A stretch of DNA of 12,633 bases, taken from positions 1 to 12,633 of the forward strand of contig JBJDXI010000070.1 of assembly GCA_051866595.1 (NCBI GenBank), written 5' to 3'. The position numbers were made by a program, and so were the translations under genes. Position 1 is the stretch's first letter. Each line of letters begins with the position of its first letter. Below, piece by piece: positions 7,465-12,633 of the stretch. The stretch is from UBA7702 sp051866595. GTDB lineage: Bacteria > Bacillota > Dehalobacteriia > UBA7702. A model generated the notes under the pieces. It did no database searches. It saw only the letters and a list, made by a program, of their open reading frames with translations, and had not been told where the DNA came from.

Positions 7465-7694
7465 TAGATCTGACCGAAGAGCATGAAGGAAATAACAAGA
7501 CCGAAGATCGCGAGAGCTTCCATCATAGCGAGGGAAATGAGCATATTTGTACGGAGGTCACCGATGATTTCGGGCTGACGAGCCATACCTTCGAGAGCTT
7601 TGGAAGCGGCAATACCTTCACCGATCCCAGGGCCGATGGTAGAAAGACCAATAGCTAAAGCAGCAGCGATTGCGACTAAACCAGTAGATTCCAT
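7464..7694 (-). CDS. atpE: ATP synthase Fo subunit c (rotor ring)
   Basis: Subunit c forms the membrane ring that turns as ions bind and leave the conserved carboxylate. The 76-residue protein has two membrane helices (about 5-33 and 50-74) joined by the polar loop GMARQPE (36-42). The ion-binding carboxylate is Glu59 in LAMMEALAIFG. A second carboxylate, Glu26, lies in the first helix in GPGIGEG, at the position where Na+-type rings usually have Gln. The residues after Glu59 are Ala60 and Leu61, and position 64 is Phe, so the Ser/Thr and Tyr ligands of the Ilyobacter-type Na+ site are missing. This suggests H+ coupling, but that is inference. The ribosome binding site AAAGGAG lies 10 bases before the ATG, and the upstream intergenic region contains AT-rich inverted repeats. 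Confidence 0.97.
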   Translation of the reverse strand: MESTGLVAIAAALAIGLSTIGPGIGEGIAASKALEGMARQPEIIGDLRTNMLISLAMMEALAIFGLVISFMLFGQI

Positions 7695-7711
7695 AGTAAT
7701 AAGTCTCCTTT

Positions 7712-7756
7712 CGAATTTACAAATTCGTTTTCAATTTTTTAATTCATAAATTAAAA
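7712..7756 (-). repeat. Two AT-rich inverted repeats upstream of atpE
   Basis: The 108-base gap between atpB and atpE holds two adjacent inverted repeats. On the plus strand they read CGAATTT-AC-AAATTCG (7712-7727) and TTTTAATT-CATA-AATTAAAA (7737-7756). The first ends next to the AAAGGAG ribosome binding site of atpE. In mRNA they could form weak AU hairpins in an otherwise U- and A-rich leader. In E. coli the region before atpE is a translational enhancer for the abundant c subunit, and a similar role here is inference. The rest of the gap (7757-7802) shows nothing recognisable. Confidence 0.55.
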
Positions 7757-7802
7757 TGTTACCATATTCAGTTTTAAACGTCTTATTCAGTTGCACACGA
7801 GC

Positions 7803-8564
7803 TTATTCGTGTTCCGCAGCCTCGGTAATATAGATCGCAGCCAGGAGAGAGAAGACCAAAGCCTGGATCAACCCGAACAGCATACCTAAAATTTCCATAA
7901 TCGCCGGGGCCCACCCGTTGACAAATACGCTGAGGTTCATCAATTCATGGACAACGGTTTCTTCACCGTGAATGTTACCGTAAAGTCGAAGCGCCAGGGT
8001 AACAGGATGAAGAATTTCGTCAAGAATAGAGAACGGAAGCATGATGACCATCGGAGAGATCAGATGCTTAAAATAGCCCAGCTTGTTTTCTCTGAACCCG
8101 GCATAGTGTACCGAGAAAAATACGATCAGCGCAAATCCGCAGGTTACACTGAACACCGAGGTCGGAGCCTGAAGGTTGCTCAAGGCAAAACCGCTTTCCG
8201 TTTCGGTAACACCGATCGGAAGAACACCGGAGTAGTTACTTAACAGAATAAAAATAAAGAAAGTAATCAACAGCGGGGCAAAGGTTTTTGCCAGCTTCGG
8301 CCCGATAATTCGGGTATAGAAGTTTGTCAGACCGGAAACCGACCATTCGCAGAAGTTCTGCCATCCCGTCGGAACCAGGGCTTTTTTACGAACCCCGATC
8401 GCGCCGGCAATGATCATAAACAGCATAACCCCCCAGAATACCAGCATCCAGTTGGTGATACCCCAGGTAAAACAAAGGTCAAACCCCATGGCGTTGGTTT
8501 CCCACAGTGGTTCGCCGCCGGTCAGATAAGTAGCCTCCGAGGCAAGGTTTAAGACTGCATTCAT
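7803..8564 (-). CDS. atpB: ATP synthase Fo subunit a
   Basis: Subunit a forms the two half-channels that carry ions to and from the c ring. The 253-residue protein has several membrane helices, at roughly 37-57, 93-115, 133-153, 168-182, 186-212 and 219-247. The essential arginine is Arg193 in LALRLYGNI (190-198), and GLIQALVFSLLAAIYI (231-246) is the conserved last helix. The conserved early segment is LVPTGWQNFCEW (63-74). The start is ATG at 8564, about 10 bases after a GGAGGT ribosome binding site. It follows atpI by 58 AT-rich bases. The gene is complete. Confidence 0.97.
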   Translation of the reverse strand: MNAVLNLASEATYLTGGEPLWETNAMGFDLCFTWGITNWMLVFWGVMLFMIIAGAIGVRKKALVPTGWQNFCEWSVSGLTNFYTRIIGPKLAKTFAPLLITFFIFILLSNYSGVLPIGVTETESGFALSNLQAPTSVFSVTCGFALIVFFSVHYAGFRENKLGYFKHLISPMVIMLPFSILDEILHPVTLALRLYGNIHGEETVVHELMNLSVFVNGWAPAIMEILGMLFGLIQALVFSLLAAIYITEAAEHE

Positions 8565-8591
8565 CTATATTTTCACCTCCTCCTTAAAAAC

Positions 8592-8611
8592 TAAATTTAA
8601 TATTAAATTTA
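8592..8611 (-). repeat. Perfect 20-bp AT palindrome upstream of atpB
   Basis: TAAATTTAATATTAAATTTA is a perfect palindrome in the 58-base gap between atpI and atpB, ending about 12 bases before the ribosome binding site of atpB. All bases are A or T. It could be a weak mRNA hairpin, a protein-binding site, or a by-product of AT-rich composition. No function is shown. Confidence 0.5.
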
Positions 8612-8622
8612 AAAAATAAACG

Positions 8623-8913
8623 TTATGAGCTTTTGATGGATTTGATGATGAAAAGTTTCTGCATCACCAGAATTCCCAGAGCGGCGCCGAGAAGCATAGG
8701 CACCCAATGATAGAGCGCGAAAAGGGCCACGGCGTCAAGAAGGAGCTTGAGCCACCACCGGGTGATGACCCGCCGCGTCATGATCCGCACTTCGTTATCG
8801 TTCCGGGGGGCGGCCTTCACCGCCGAGGAATTCAACAGCTTCTGGCCGATCATGCCGATGAGCACGCCATACACGATACCCGCCAGAAACAGCAATACGG
8901 TTTGAAGCGTCAT
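8623..8913 (-). CDS. atpI: Small membrane accessory protein, ATP synthase subunit I (AtpI/AtpR-like)
   Basis: This is a 96-residue, strongly hydrophobic protein. One membrane segment lies at about residues 4-26 (LLFLAGIVYGVLIGMIG). A basic loop follows (VRIMTRRVITR, about 42-52), then one long or two short membrane segments at about 54-90. Position in the operon, size and the glycine-rich first helix fit the ATP synthase I-chain group, whose members help assemble the c ring or are linked to Mg2+/Ca2+ supply. It is shorter than the four-helix AtpI of Bacillus and appears to lack the first helix, so an AtpR-like assignment is also possible. Its ATG overlaps the atpZ stop (ATGA, 8913-8910), which points to coupled translation. 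Confidence 0.8.
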   Translation of the reverse strand: MTLQTVLLFLAGIVYGVLIGMIGQKLLNSSAVKAAPRNDNEVRIMTRRVITRWWLKLLLDAVALFALYHWVPMLLGAALGILVMQKLFIIKSIKSS

Positions 8914-9248
8914 CGTTCCAGATCCTTTCTCAACGACTCCATCCGGTCTTCCAGTGTTTTGCGCTCATTCCCTTTTTCCGCTTCGGCTTCGATAATTTCT
9001 TTTTCCACTTTTTCCGAGGTCACCGCGGATTTCCACAGATACATGAAACCCGAAATCAGCGCGACAAAAAGGAAGATCACACGGAACAGCACCGAGGTGC
9101 CGAAGCGCTCATCCAGCCAACCGCCGAGAAGGTGGCTGAGCAGATAAATGTTCATCGCCAGCGTGATGCCGAAGGTGGAACAGATCCGCAAATAGGTATA
9201 CACCGAAGAAGGACGGTAGTTTTCAGAATCATCCTTTTTTTTACGCAA
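8910..9248 (-). CDS. atpZ: AtpZ-type F1Fo-ATPase accessory membrane protein
   Basis: The protein has a basic N-terminus, a membrane segment at about residues 20-41, the family signature GGWLDERFG (42-50), a second membrane segment at about 55-74, and a charged helical tail (about 78-112). This is the layout of the AtpZ family (F0F1-ATPase subunit, PF09527 type), found as the first gene of many Bacillota atp operons and linked to divalent-cation transport or ATP synthase assembly. The start is uncertain. TTG at 9248-9246 lies 8 bases after AGGAAGG and is preferred (112 residues). An in-frame GTG at 9257-9255 directly abuts that ribosome binding site and would add three residues. An ATG at 9252-9250 is out of frame. 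The gene overlaps atpI by four bases. Confidence 0.85.
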   Translation of the reverse strand: MRKKKDDSENYRPSSVYTYLRICSTFGITLAMNIYLLSHLLGGWLDERFGTSVLFRVIFLFVALISGFMYLWKSAVTSEKVEKEIIEAEAEKGNERKTLEDRMESLRKDLER

Positions 9249-9280
9249 ACATGACACCTTCCTAACCTATATCAATACTA

Positions 9281-9310
9281 ATTATACTTCAACCCTTCTT
9301 ATCAGAACAA
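9281..9310 (-). promoter_or_regulatory. Candidate promoter of the atp operon
   Basis: On the minus strand, a perfect -10 box TATAAT (9286-9281) lies 18 bases after a weak -35 box TTGTTC (9310-9305). A better -35 sequence, TTGACT (9315-9310), is 23 bases away, too far for a normal promoter. Transcription would start around 9274, about 25 bases before the atpZ start. The position, in the only sizeable gap between wecB and the atp genes, supports a promoter here. The weak -35 suggests it may need an activator. Confidence 0.5.
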
Positions 9311-9327
9311 GTCAAATATATTGTTCT
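9304..9327. promoter_or_regulatory. Inverted repeat over the candidate atp promoter -35 region
   Basis: AGAACAA (9304-9310) and TTGTTCT (9321-9327) are perfect 7-base inverted arms separated by 10 bases, so the half-site centres are 17 bases apart. The repeat covers both possible -35 boxes of the candidate promoter. It is too AT-rich and has no U-tract on the minus strand, so it does not look like a wecB terminator. An operator role is inference. Confidence 0.4.
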
Positions 9328-9338
9328 CCACCTAAAAA

Positions 9339-10448
9339 TTACACATTTTCCACAATAATTTCAGAAATTCTACACGAAGCCATCCCGTCACCGTAGGGAT
9401 TCTTCGTCATGGCCATGGCACGGTAGGCGTTTTCGTCATTCAAAAGGGTTTCGGCTTCGGCCAAAATCGATTCTCCCCAGGTGCCGGCAAGTTTGACCGT
9501 TCCTGCGGCCACGGCCTCGGGACGCTCCGTTGTATCCCTCAGTACCAGCACCGGTTTACCCAGGGAAGGCGCTTCCTCCTGAATCCCGCCGGAATCGGTC
9601 AGCACCAGATAAGCCTTGTTCATCAGCGTGGAGAATGGATGGTAATCCAGGGGCTCAATCATCAGGATCCGGTCATGTCCGCCCAGATATTTGGACGCCA
9701 GCTCCCGGACTTTGGGATTTTTATGGACGGGGAAAACCACCTGAATCTCTTCGTGGCGATTCACCAGCTCCGCCACGGCCTGAAAGATCCGTTCCATGGG
9801 CTCCCCCCAGTTTTCCCGGCGGTGACAGGTCAGAAGCACGATCTTCTTTTCCGGATCCATCTTTTCCAGACCGCACCGCGACAGATCGTATTCTTTCTCC
9901 AAAGCGAGATGGAGAGCGTCGATCACCGTGTTTCCGGTAACGAAAATCTTTTCATCGGGAACGTTTTCTTTCAAAAGATTTTCCCGATTCAGCTCCGTGG
10001 GCGCGAAATAATAATCGGCGATCACATCGGTGATCCGGCGGTTGATCTCCTCGGGCCAGGGCGACCGTTTATTGCCGGTACGCAGACCGGCCTCAACGTG
10101 GCCCACGGGAATCCCCTCGTAGAATCCGGCCAGCGACGCCGCCATGGTCGTTGTGGTATCACCATGAACCAGCAGAATATCCGGACGGCACTCCCGCAGA
10201 ACCGGCTTCAGCCCGTTCATCACCGCGGTAGTAATATCATAAAGATCCTGTCCCTGCTTCATTATATTCAGATCATAATCGGGAATGATGGAAAAAAGTT
10301 CCAACACCATATCGAGCATTTCCCGGTGCTGAGCCGTGACGGCGACCACCGTTTCAAAGCGCTCGTCTTTTTCCAGAGTTTTCACGAGGGGCGCCATTTT
10401 AATGGCCTCAGGACGAGTCCCGAATACAAGCATGACTTTCTTTTTCAT
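9339..10448 (-). CDS. wecB: UDP-N-acetylglucosamine 2-epimerase (non-hydrolysing)
   Basis: This cytoplasmic enzyme interconverts UDP-GlcNAc and UDP-ManNAc, the precursor for ManNAc-containing surface polymers such as teichoic-acid linkage units or polysaccharides. The 369-residue length is typical. Visible motifs are GTRPEAIKMAP (10-20), VHGDTTTT (94-101) with Asp97, GHVEAGLRT (116-124) with Glu119, WPEEINRR (131-138), LTCHRREN (206-213) with His209, PVHKNP (240-245) and LTDSGGIQEEAPSLGKPVLVLRD (283-305). Asp97, Glu119 and His209 match known catalytic-site residues of the family. The ATG at 10448 has an AAGAGG ribosome binding site and lies 11 bases after the comEB stop. The gene sits just upstream of the atp operon, as in several Bacillota. 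In that group it is also called mnaA. Confidence 0.96.
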   Translation of the reverse strand: MKKKVMLVFGTRPEAIKMAPLVKTLEKDERFETVVAVTAQHREMLDMVLELFSIIPDYDLNIMKQGQDLYDITTAVMNGLKPVLRECRPDILLVHGDTTTTMAASLAGFYEGIPVGHVEAGLRTGNKRSPWPEEINRRITDVIADYYFAPTELNRENLLKENVPDEKIFVTGNTVIDALHLALEKEYDLSRCGLEKMDPEKKIVLLTCHRRENWGEPMERIFQAVAELVNRHEEIQVVFPVHKNPKVRELASKYLGGHDRILMIEPLDYHPFSTLMNKAYLVLTDSGGIQEEAPSLGKPVLVLRDTTERPEAVAAGTVKLAGTWGESILAEAETLLNDENAYRAMAMTKNPYGDGMASCRISEIIVENV

Positions 10449-10459
10449 CCTAAAACCTC

Positions 10460-10921
10460 TTACTTATCTTCCGCCCTTGAATCCATTTTTTTCAGATCAA
10501 TGCCGGCTTCGGCGGCAATCTTCAGCGAGAATTCATCGGGATAATCGCCGTCATAAACGATGCGCGTAATCCCCGAGGTAATCATCGCTTTCATACAGGT
10601 CACACAGGGCTGCGCCGTCACATACATGGTAGCCCCCATCAGGGAAATGCCGTATTTTGCGGCGATGTTGCACACATTGGCCTCGGCGTGCTGAGCCCGG
10701 CAGATTTCCTGCCGTTCCCCGGAGGGAATCCCCAGTTGCTGGCGGAGACAGCCGGTCTCGTCGCAGTGAGGCGTTCCGGCCAAAGCACCGTTATAACCAG
10801 TGCCGAGAATACGGTTATCGGCGCTGACGGCCACCGCTCCCACATGACGGCGGAGACAGGTCGACCGGGTTGCCACATCATAGGCAATATCCATAAAATA
10901 TTCGTCCCAGCTTTTTCTCAT
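10460..10921 (-). CDS. comEB: dCMP deaminase (ComEB-like)
   Basis: The enzyme deaminates dCMP to dUMP, which feeds thymidylate synthesis. The 153-residue protein has the zinc-dependent cytidine/deoxycytidylate deaminase pattern: GYNG (42-45), HAE (78-80) with the zinc ligand His78 and catalytic Glu80, and PCVTC (105-109) with zinc ligands Cys106 and Cys109. The extra Cys/His cluster HCDETGC (52-58) is typical of dCMP deaminases and probably forms a second metal site. The N-terminal part (SWDEYFMDIAYDVATRSTC..R.VGAV) matches the ComEB group well. It is a little shorter than B. subtilis ComEB. The name comes from that species' competence operon and does not imply competence here. The gene starts 3 bases after the rpiB stop. 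Confidence 0.94.
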   Translation of the reverse strand: MRKSWDEYFMDIAYDVATRSTCLRRHVGAVAVSADNRILGTGYNGALAGTPHCDETGCLRQQLGIPSGERQEICRAQHAEANVCNIAAKYGISLMGATMYVTAQPCVTCMKAMITSGITRIVYDGDYPDEFSLKIAAEAGIDLKKMDSRAEDK

Positions 10922-10924
10922 AAT

Positions 10925-11368
10925 TCAGCGCGTCCTTTCGATTTCCGAAATCAGTTCCACACGACCGGCGTGGCGACCGCCTTCAAAGGAAGATGCCAGG
11001 AACTGATCGACAATTTCCATGGCCATGGCTTCACCGATAATCCGGGCGCCCATGGCGAGAACGTTGGCGTCGTTATGCTGACGGCATAATTTGGCGCAGA
11101 GAGGATCATTGCAGAGGGCGGCGCGAACACCGTCCACTTTATTGGCGGCAATGCTGATGCCGATGCCGCTGCCGCAGATGACAATCCCCTTGGCTTCGCC
11201 GTCTTCCACGACCATCCGGCCAACTTTCGCGCCGTAGACAGGGTAATCCACCCGGTCGGCGGTATCCGGGCCGGCGTCAATGACGTCATAACCGTCTTTC
11301 AACAATTTTTCAATGACTTTTTCTTTCAGCGTAAAACCGGCATGGTCCGATCCGATAATAATTTTCAT
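10925..11368 (-). CDS. rpiB: Ribose-5-phosphate isomerase B
   Basis: RpiB interconverts ribose 5-phosphate and ribulose 5-phosphate in the non-oxidative pentose phosphate pathway. The 147-residue protein begins MKIIIGSDHAGF, with Asp8 and His9 of the phosphate/substrate site. The active-site Cys65 lies in VICGSGIGISIAANK (63-77), and His98 in QHNDANVLAMGAR (97-109). These match the known catalytic residues of RpiB enzymes. The ATG at 11368 is chosen because GGAGG lies 8 bases upstream and the family always starts here. An upstream in-frame ATG at 11431 would add 21 unrelated residues. In B. subtilis the equivalent gene is ywlF, also next to ywlE. LacA/LacB-type isomerases are related, but the context favours RpiB. 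Confidence 0.95.
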   Translation of the reverse strand: MKIIIGSDHAGFTLKEKVIEKLLKDGYDVIDAGPDTADRVDYPVYGAKVGRMVVEDGEAKGIVICGSGIGISIAANKVDGVRAALCNDPLCAKLCRQHNDANVLAMGARIIGEAMAMEIVDQFLASSFEGGRHAGRVELISEIERTR

Positions 11369-11420
11369 AAGTTCATCCTCCGTAAATCCATGTGATATTT
11401 TTTGCGAACACCCTTTCGGA

Positions 11421-11876
11421 TTATCCCGCACGTTTTTTCAAAATCGCCGTAATTTCCTCTTTCAAGGCGTCCCTGGTCCGACAGTACAGTCCGTAACTGC
11501 CGCCGTAAGGATCGGGAATATCCTTCCCGCTACCGCTGAGTTCCCCGATAACAAAGATCTTATCCTTCACGTCAGGAAACGCGCCTTTCAGCGCGTTTTT
11601 ATGCATTTCCGTCATACAGACAATACAATCCGCCAATTCTGTCATATAGGGCTGAAATTTTTTGGAGCGGTGGCCGCTCATGTCGATGCCCCATTCCGAA
11701 AGGGCCTCAATGGCGTGATCCGTAGCCGGATAGCCGTCGCTGGTGGCAATCCCGGCGGAATCAAAACAAAAATCGCTTTCGGGAAACTGCGCTTCCTTCA
11801 CAGCGGCTGCGATATAGGCCGCCATAGGACTGCGGCAGGTATTGCCGCTGCATACAAACAGAATATTATGACTCAT
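11421..11876 (-). CDS. ywlE: Low-molecular-weight protein phosphatase, likely YwlE-type protein-arginine phosphatase
   Basis: This is a 151-residue cytoplasmic phosphatase of the low-molecular-weight PTP fold. The P-loop CSGNTCRS (9-16) provides the nucleophile Cys9 and phosphate-binding Arg15. The general acid is probably Asp122 in PDPYGGS (121-127). Thr13 in the P-loop is the position where Bacillus YwlE has Thr and tyrosine phosphatases usually have Ile. That residue is known to favour phosphoarginine. With the neighbours YwlC/Sua5 and RpiB (ywlF), a protein-arginine phosphatase is the best call, but a tyrosine phosphatase acting on a capsule kinase is not excluded. The ATG at 11876 is one base after the Sua5 stop, with AAGGAG inside the end of that gene. 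An upstream in-frame ATG at 11903 lacks family similarity. Confidence 0.88.
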   Translation of the reverse strand: MSHNILFVCSGNTCRSPMAAYIAAAVKEAQFPESDFCFDSAGIATSDGYPATDHAIEALSEWGIDMSGHRSKKFQPYMTELADCIVCMTEMHKNALKGAFPDVKDKIFVIGELSGSGKDIPDPYGGSYGLYCRTRDALKEEITAILKKRAG

Positions 11877-11877
11877 A

Positions 11878-12633
11878 TTACTCCTTATAGGCCGCTTTCT
11901 CAATGCGGTTCATCAACGCTTCCCCGAAACCGAGATCGGGAAAAGCTTCAATAAAAATCGTATCCATTTTGTTTTCATCACATTCCCGGAAAGCGTGGAA
12001 CAGGTTGTGGGCCACTTCCTCCAGATGGTTTTTCCCTCCCAGTACGAAAAGAAAATCCGGAGAAACATCGTTTTTCAGTTCTTCCCAGCGTTCCTTCGAA
12101 ACAAGAAGCGCCCTCTTTCCTTCGGCATTACGAAAGGTTTCGGCTCCGGCGTTGCCTTCGGGCAGATAACGGACATCGCCGTCGGGAGCGTAATGTTTAT
12201 ATTTCATCCCCGGCGCTTTGGGACGGGAGAGATCGTTTTTGCGGATGGCGTAATTCCCCCGCAAACGGGGTACGAAAGGTTTAATGTCATCATAGGTAAT
12301 GCGTCCGGGGCGCAAAATCACCGGTTCCGGCCGACTCAGGTCGATGATGGTGCTTTCCAACCCGATTTCCACTTCTCCGCCGTCAAGGAGCATAGGAATC
12401 CGGCCGTTCAGGTCATGATAGACGTGTTCGCCCCGGGTCGGTGACGGTTTTCCCGAAAGATTCGCGCTGGGAGCGGCGATGGGCAAATTCACCTCGTCAA
12501 TAAAATCCAGCGCGACGCCGTGGGAAGGCATCCGCACCGCCACCGTATCCAATCCGCCGGTGGTCTCATAGGGCACTTTATCGCTTTTGGGCAGAATCAT
12601 CGTCAGGGGGCCGGGCCAGAATTCAAAGGCCAG
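11878..12633 (-). CDS. ywlC: Threonylcarbamoyl-AMP synthase, Sua5/YwlC type (5' end outside the window)
   Basis: The enzyme makes threonylcarbamoyl-AMP from threonine, bicarbonate and ATP, the first step of t6A modification at position 37 of ANN-decoding tRNAs. The visible 251 residues lack the N-terminus. The open frame continues to the window edge, and the edge codons read FWPGPLTMILP, a conserved YrdC-domain motif, so the first internal ATG (12600) is not the true start. PIAAPSANLSGKPSPT and GLESTIIDL complete the YrdC domain. A linker with KYKHYAP and a C-terminal Rossmann-like domain (about the last 110 residues) mark the long Sua5 form, unlike the short TsaC form. The stop TAA is one base before the ywlE ATG, so the two genes are probably cotranslated. 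Confidence 0.94.
   Translation of the reverse strand: MAFEFWPGPLTMILPKSDKVPYETTGGLDTVAVRMPSHGVALDFIDEVNLPIAAPSANLSGKPSPTRGEHVYHDLNGRIPMLLDGGEVEIGLESTIIDLSRPEPVILRPGRITYDDIKPFVPRLRGNYAIRKNDLSRPKAPGMKYKHYAPDGDVRYLPEGNAGAETFRNAEGKRALLVSKERWEELKNDVSPDFLFVLGGKNHLEEVAHNLFHAFRECDENKMDTIFIEAFPDLGFGEALMNRIEKAAYKE

Noticed and set aside
9639..10544. Open frame of 301 codons on the plus strand
   Set aside because: It is antisense to wecB and the end of comEB, with no ribosome binding site or recognisable domain.

Overview
The window is a housekeeping chromosomal segment dominated by a complete F-type ATP synthase operon. The best guess for the host is a Bacillota (Firmicutes) bacterium, perhaps from Negativicutes. 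The reasons are the gene order Sua5/YwlC, YwlE, RpiB, ComEB, WecB, AtpZ, AtpI, then atpBEFHAGDC, which matches the ywl-atp neighbourhood of Bacillota, the strong AAGGAG-type ribosome binding sites, the GTG and TTG starts, and the intermediate GC content. The genus cannot be fixed from the sequence alone.

Layout, left to right. Positions 1-256 (minus) carry the N-terminal end of a secreted or membrane-anchored protein that resembles YwmB. Positions 424-1761 (plus) carry a sodium:solute symporter, with a consensus sigma-A type promoter (350-378) and its own intrinsic terminator (1795-1830). A near-perfect bidirectional terminator (1980-2014) closes the ATP synthase operon, which runs leftward from 9248 to 2025: atpZ, atpI, atpB (a), atpE (c), atpF (b), atpH (delta), atpA (alpha), atpG (gamma), atpD (beta), atpC (epsilon). 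Upstream on the same strand lie wecB, comEB, rpiB, a ywlE-type phosphatase and the C-terminal part of a Sua5/YwlC gene that runs off the right edge. The genes from the right edge to wecB are tightly packed and look like one transcription unit. A candidate promoter (9281-9310) between wecB and atpZ may give the ATP synthase genes their own start.

How the genes work together. The ten atp genes encode all eight subunits of the F1Fo enzyme plus two small membrane accessory proteins. The five upstream genes serve other jobs: tRNA t6A modification, protein-arginine (or tyrosine) dephosphorylation, pentose phosphate isomerisation, dCMP deamination, and supply of UDP-ManNAc for cell-surface polymers. 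Their association with the atp operon is a known Bacillota synteny and does not imply a shared pathway. The symporter probably uses a Na+ gradient, whereas the c-subunit residues suggest, without proving, that the ATP synthase is H+-coupled.

No novel multi-gene system, mobile element, CRISPR array or RNA gene was seen. The points most worth a second look are the two-carboxylate c subunit, the inverted repeats that flank the membrane-subunit genes, the overlapping start signals of atpZ, and the Thr-containing P-loop of the phosphatase. The longest stretch without a gene is 1762-2024, which holds the two terminators.
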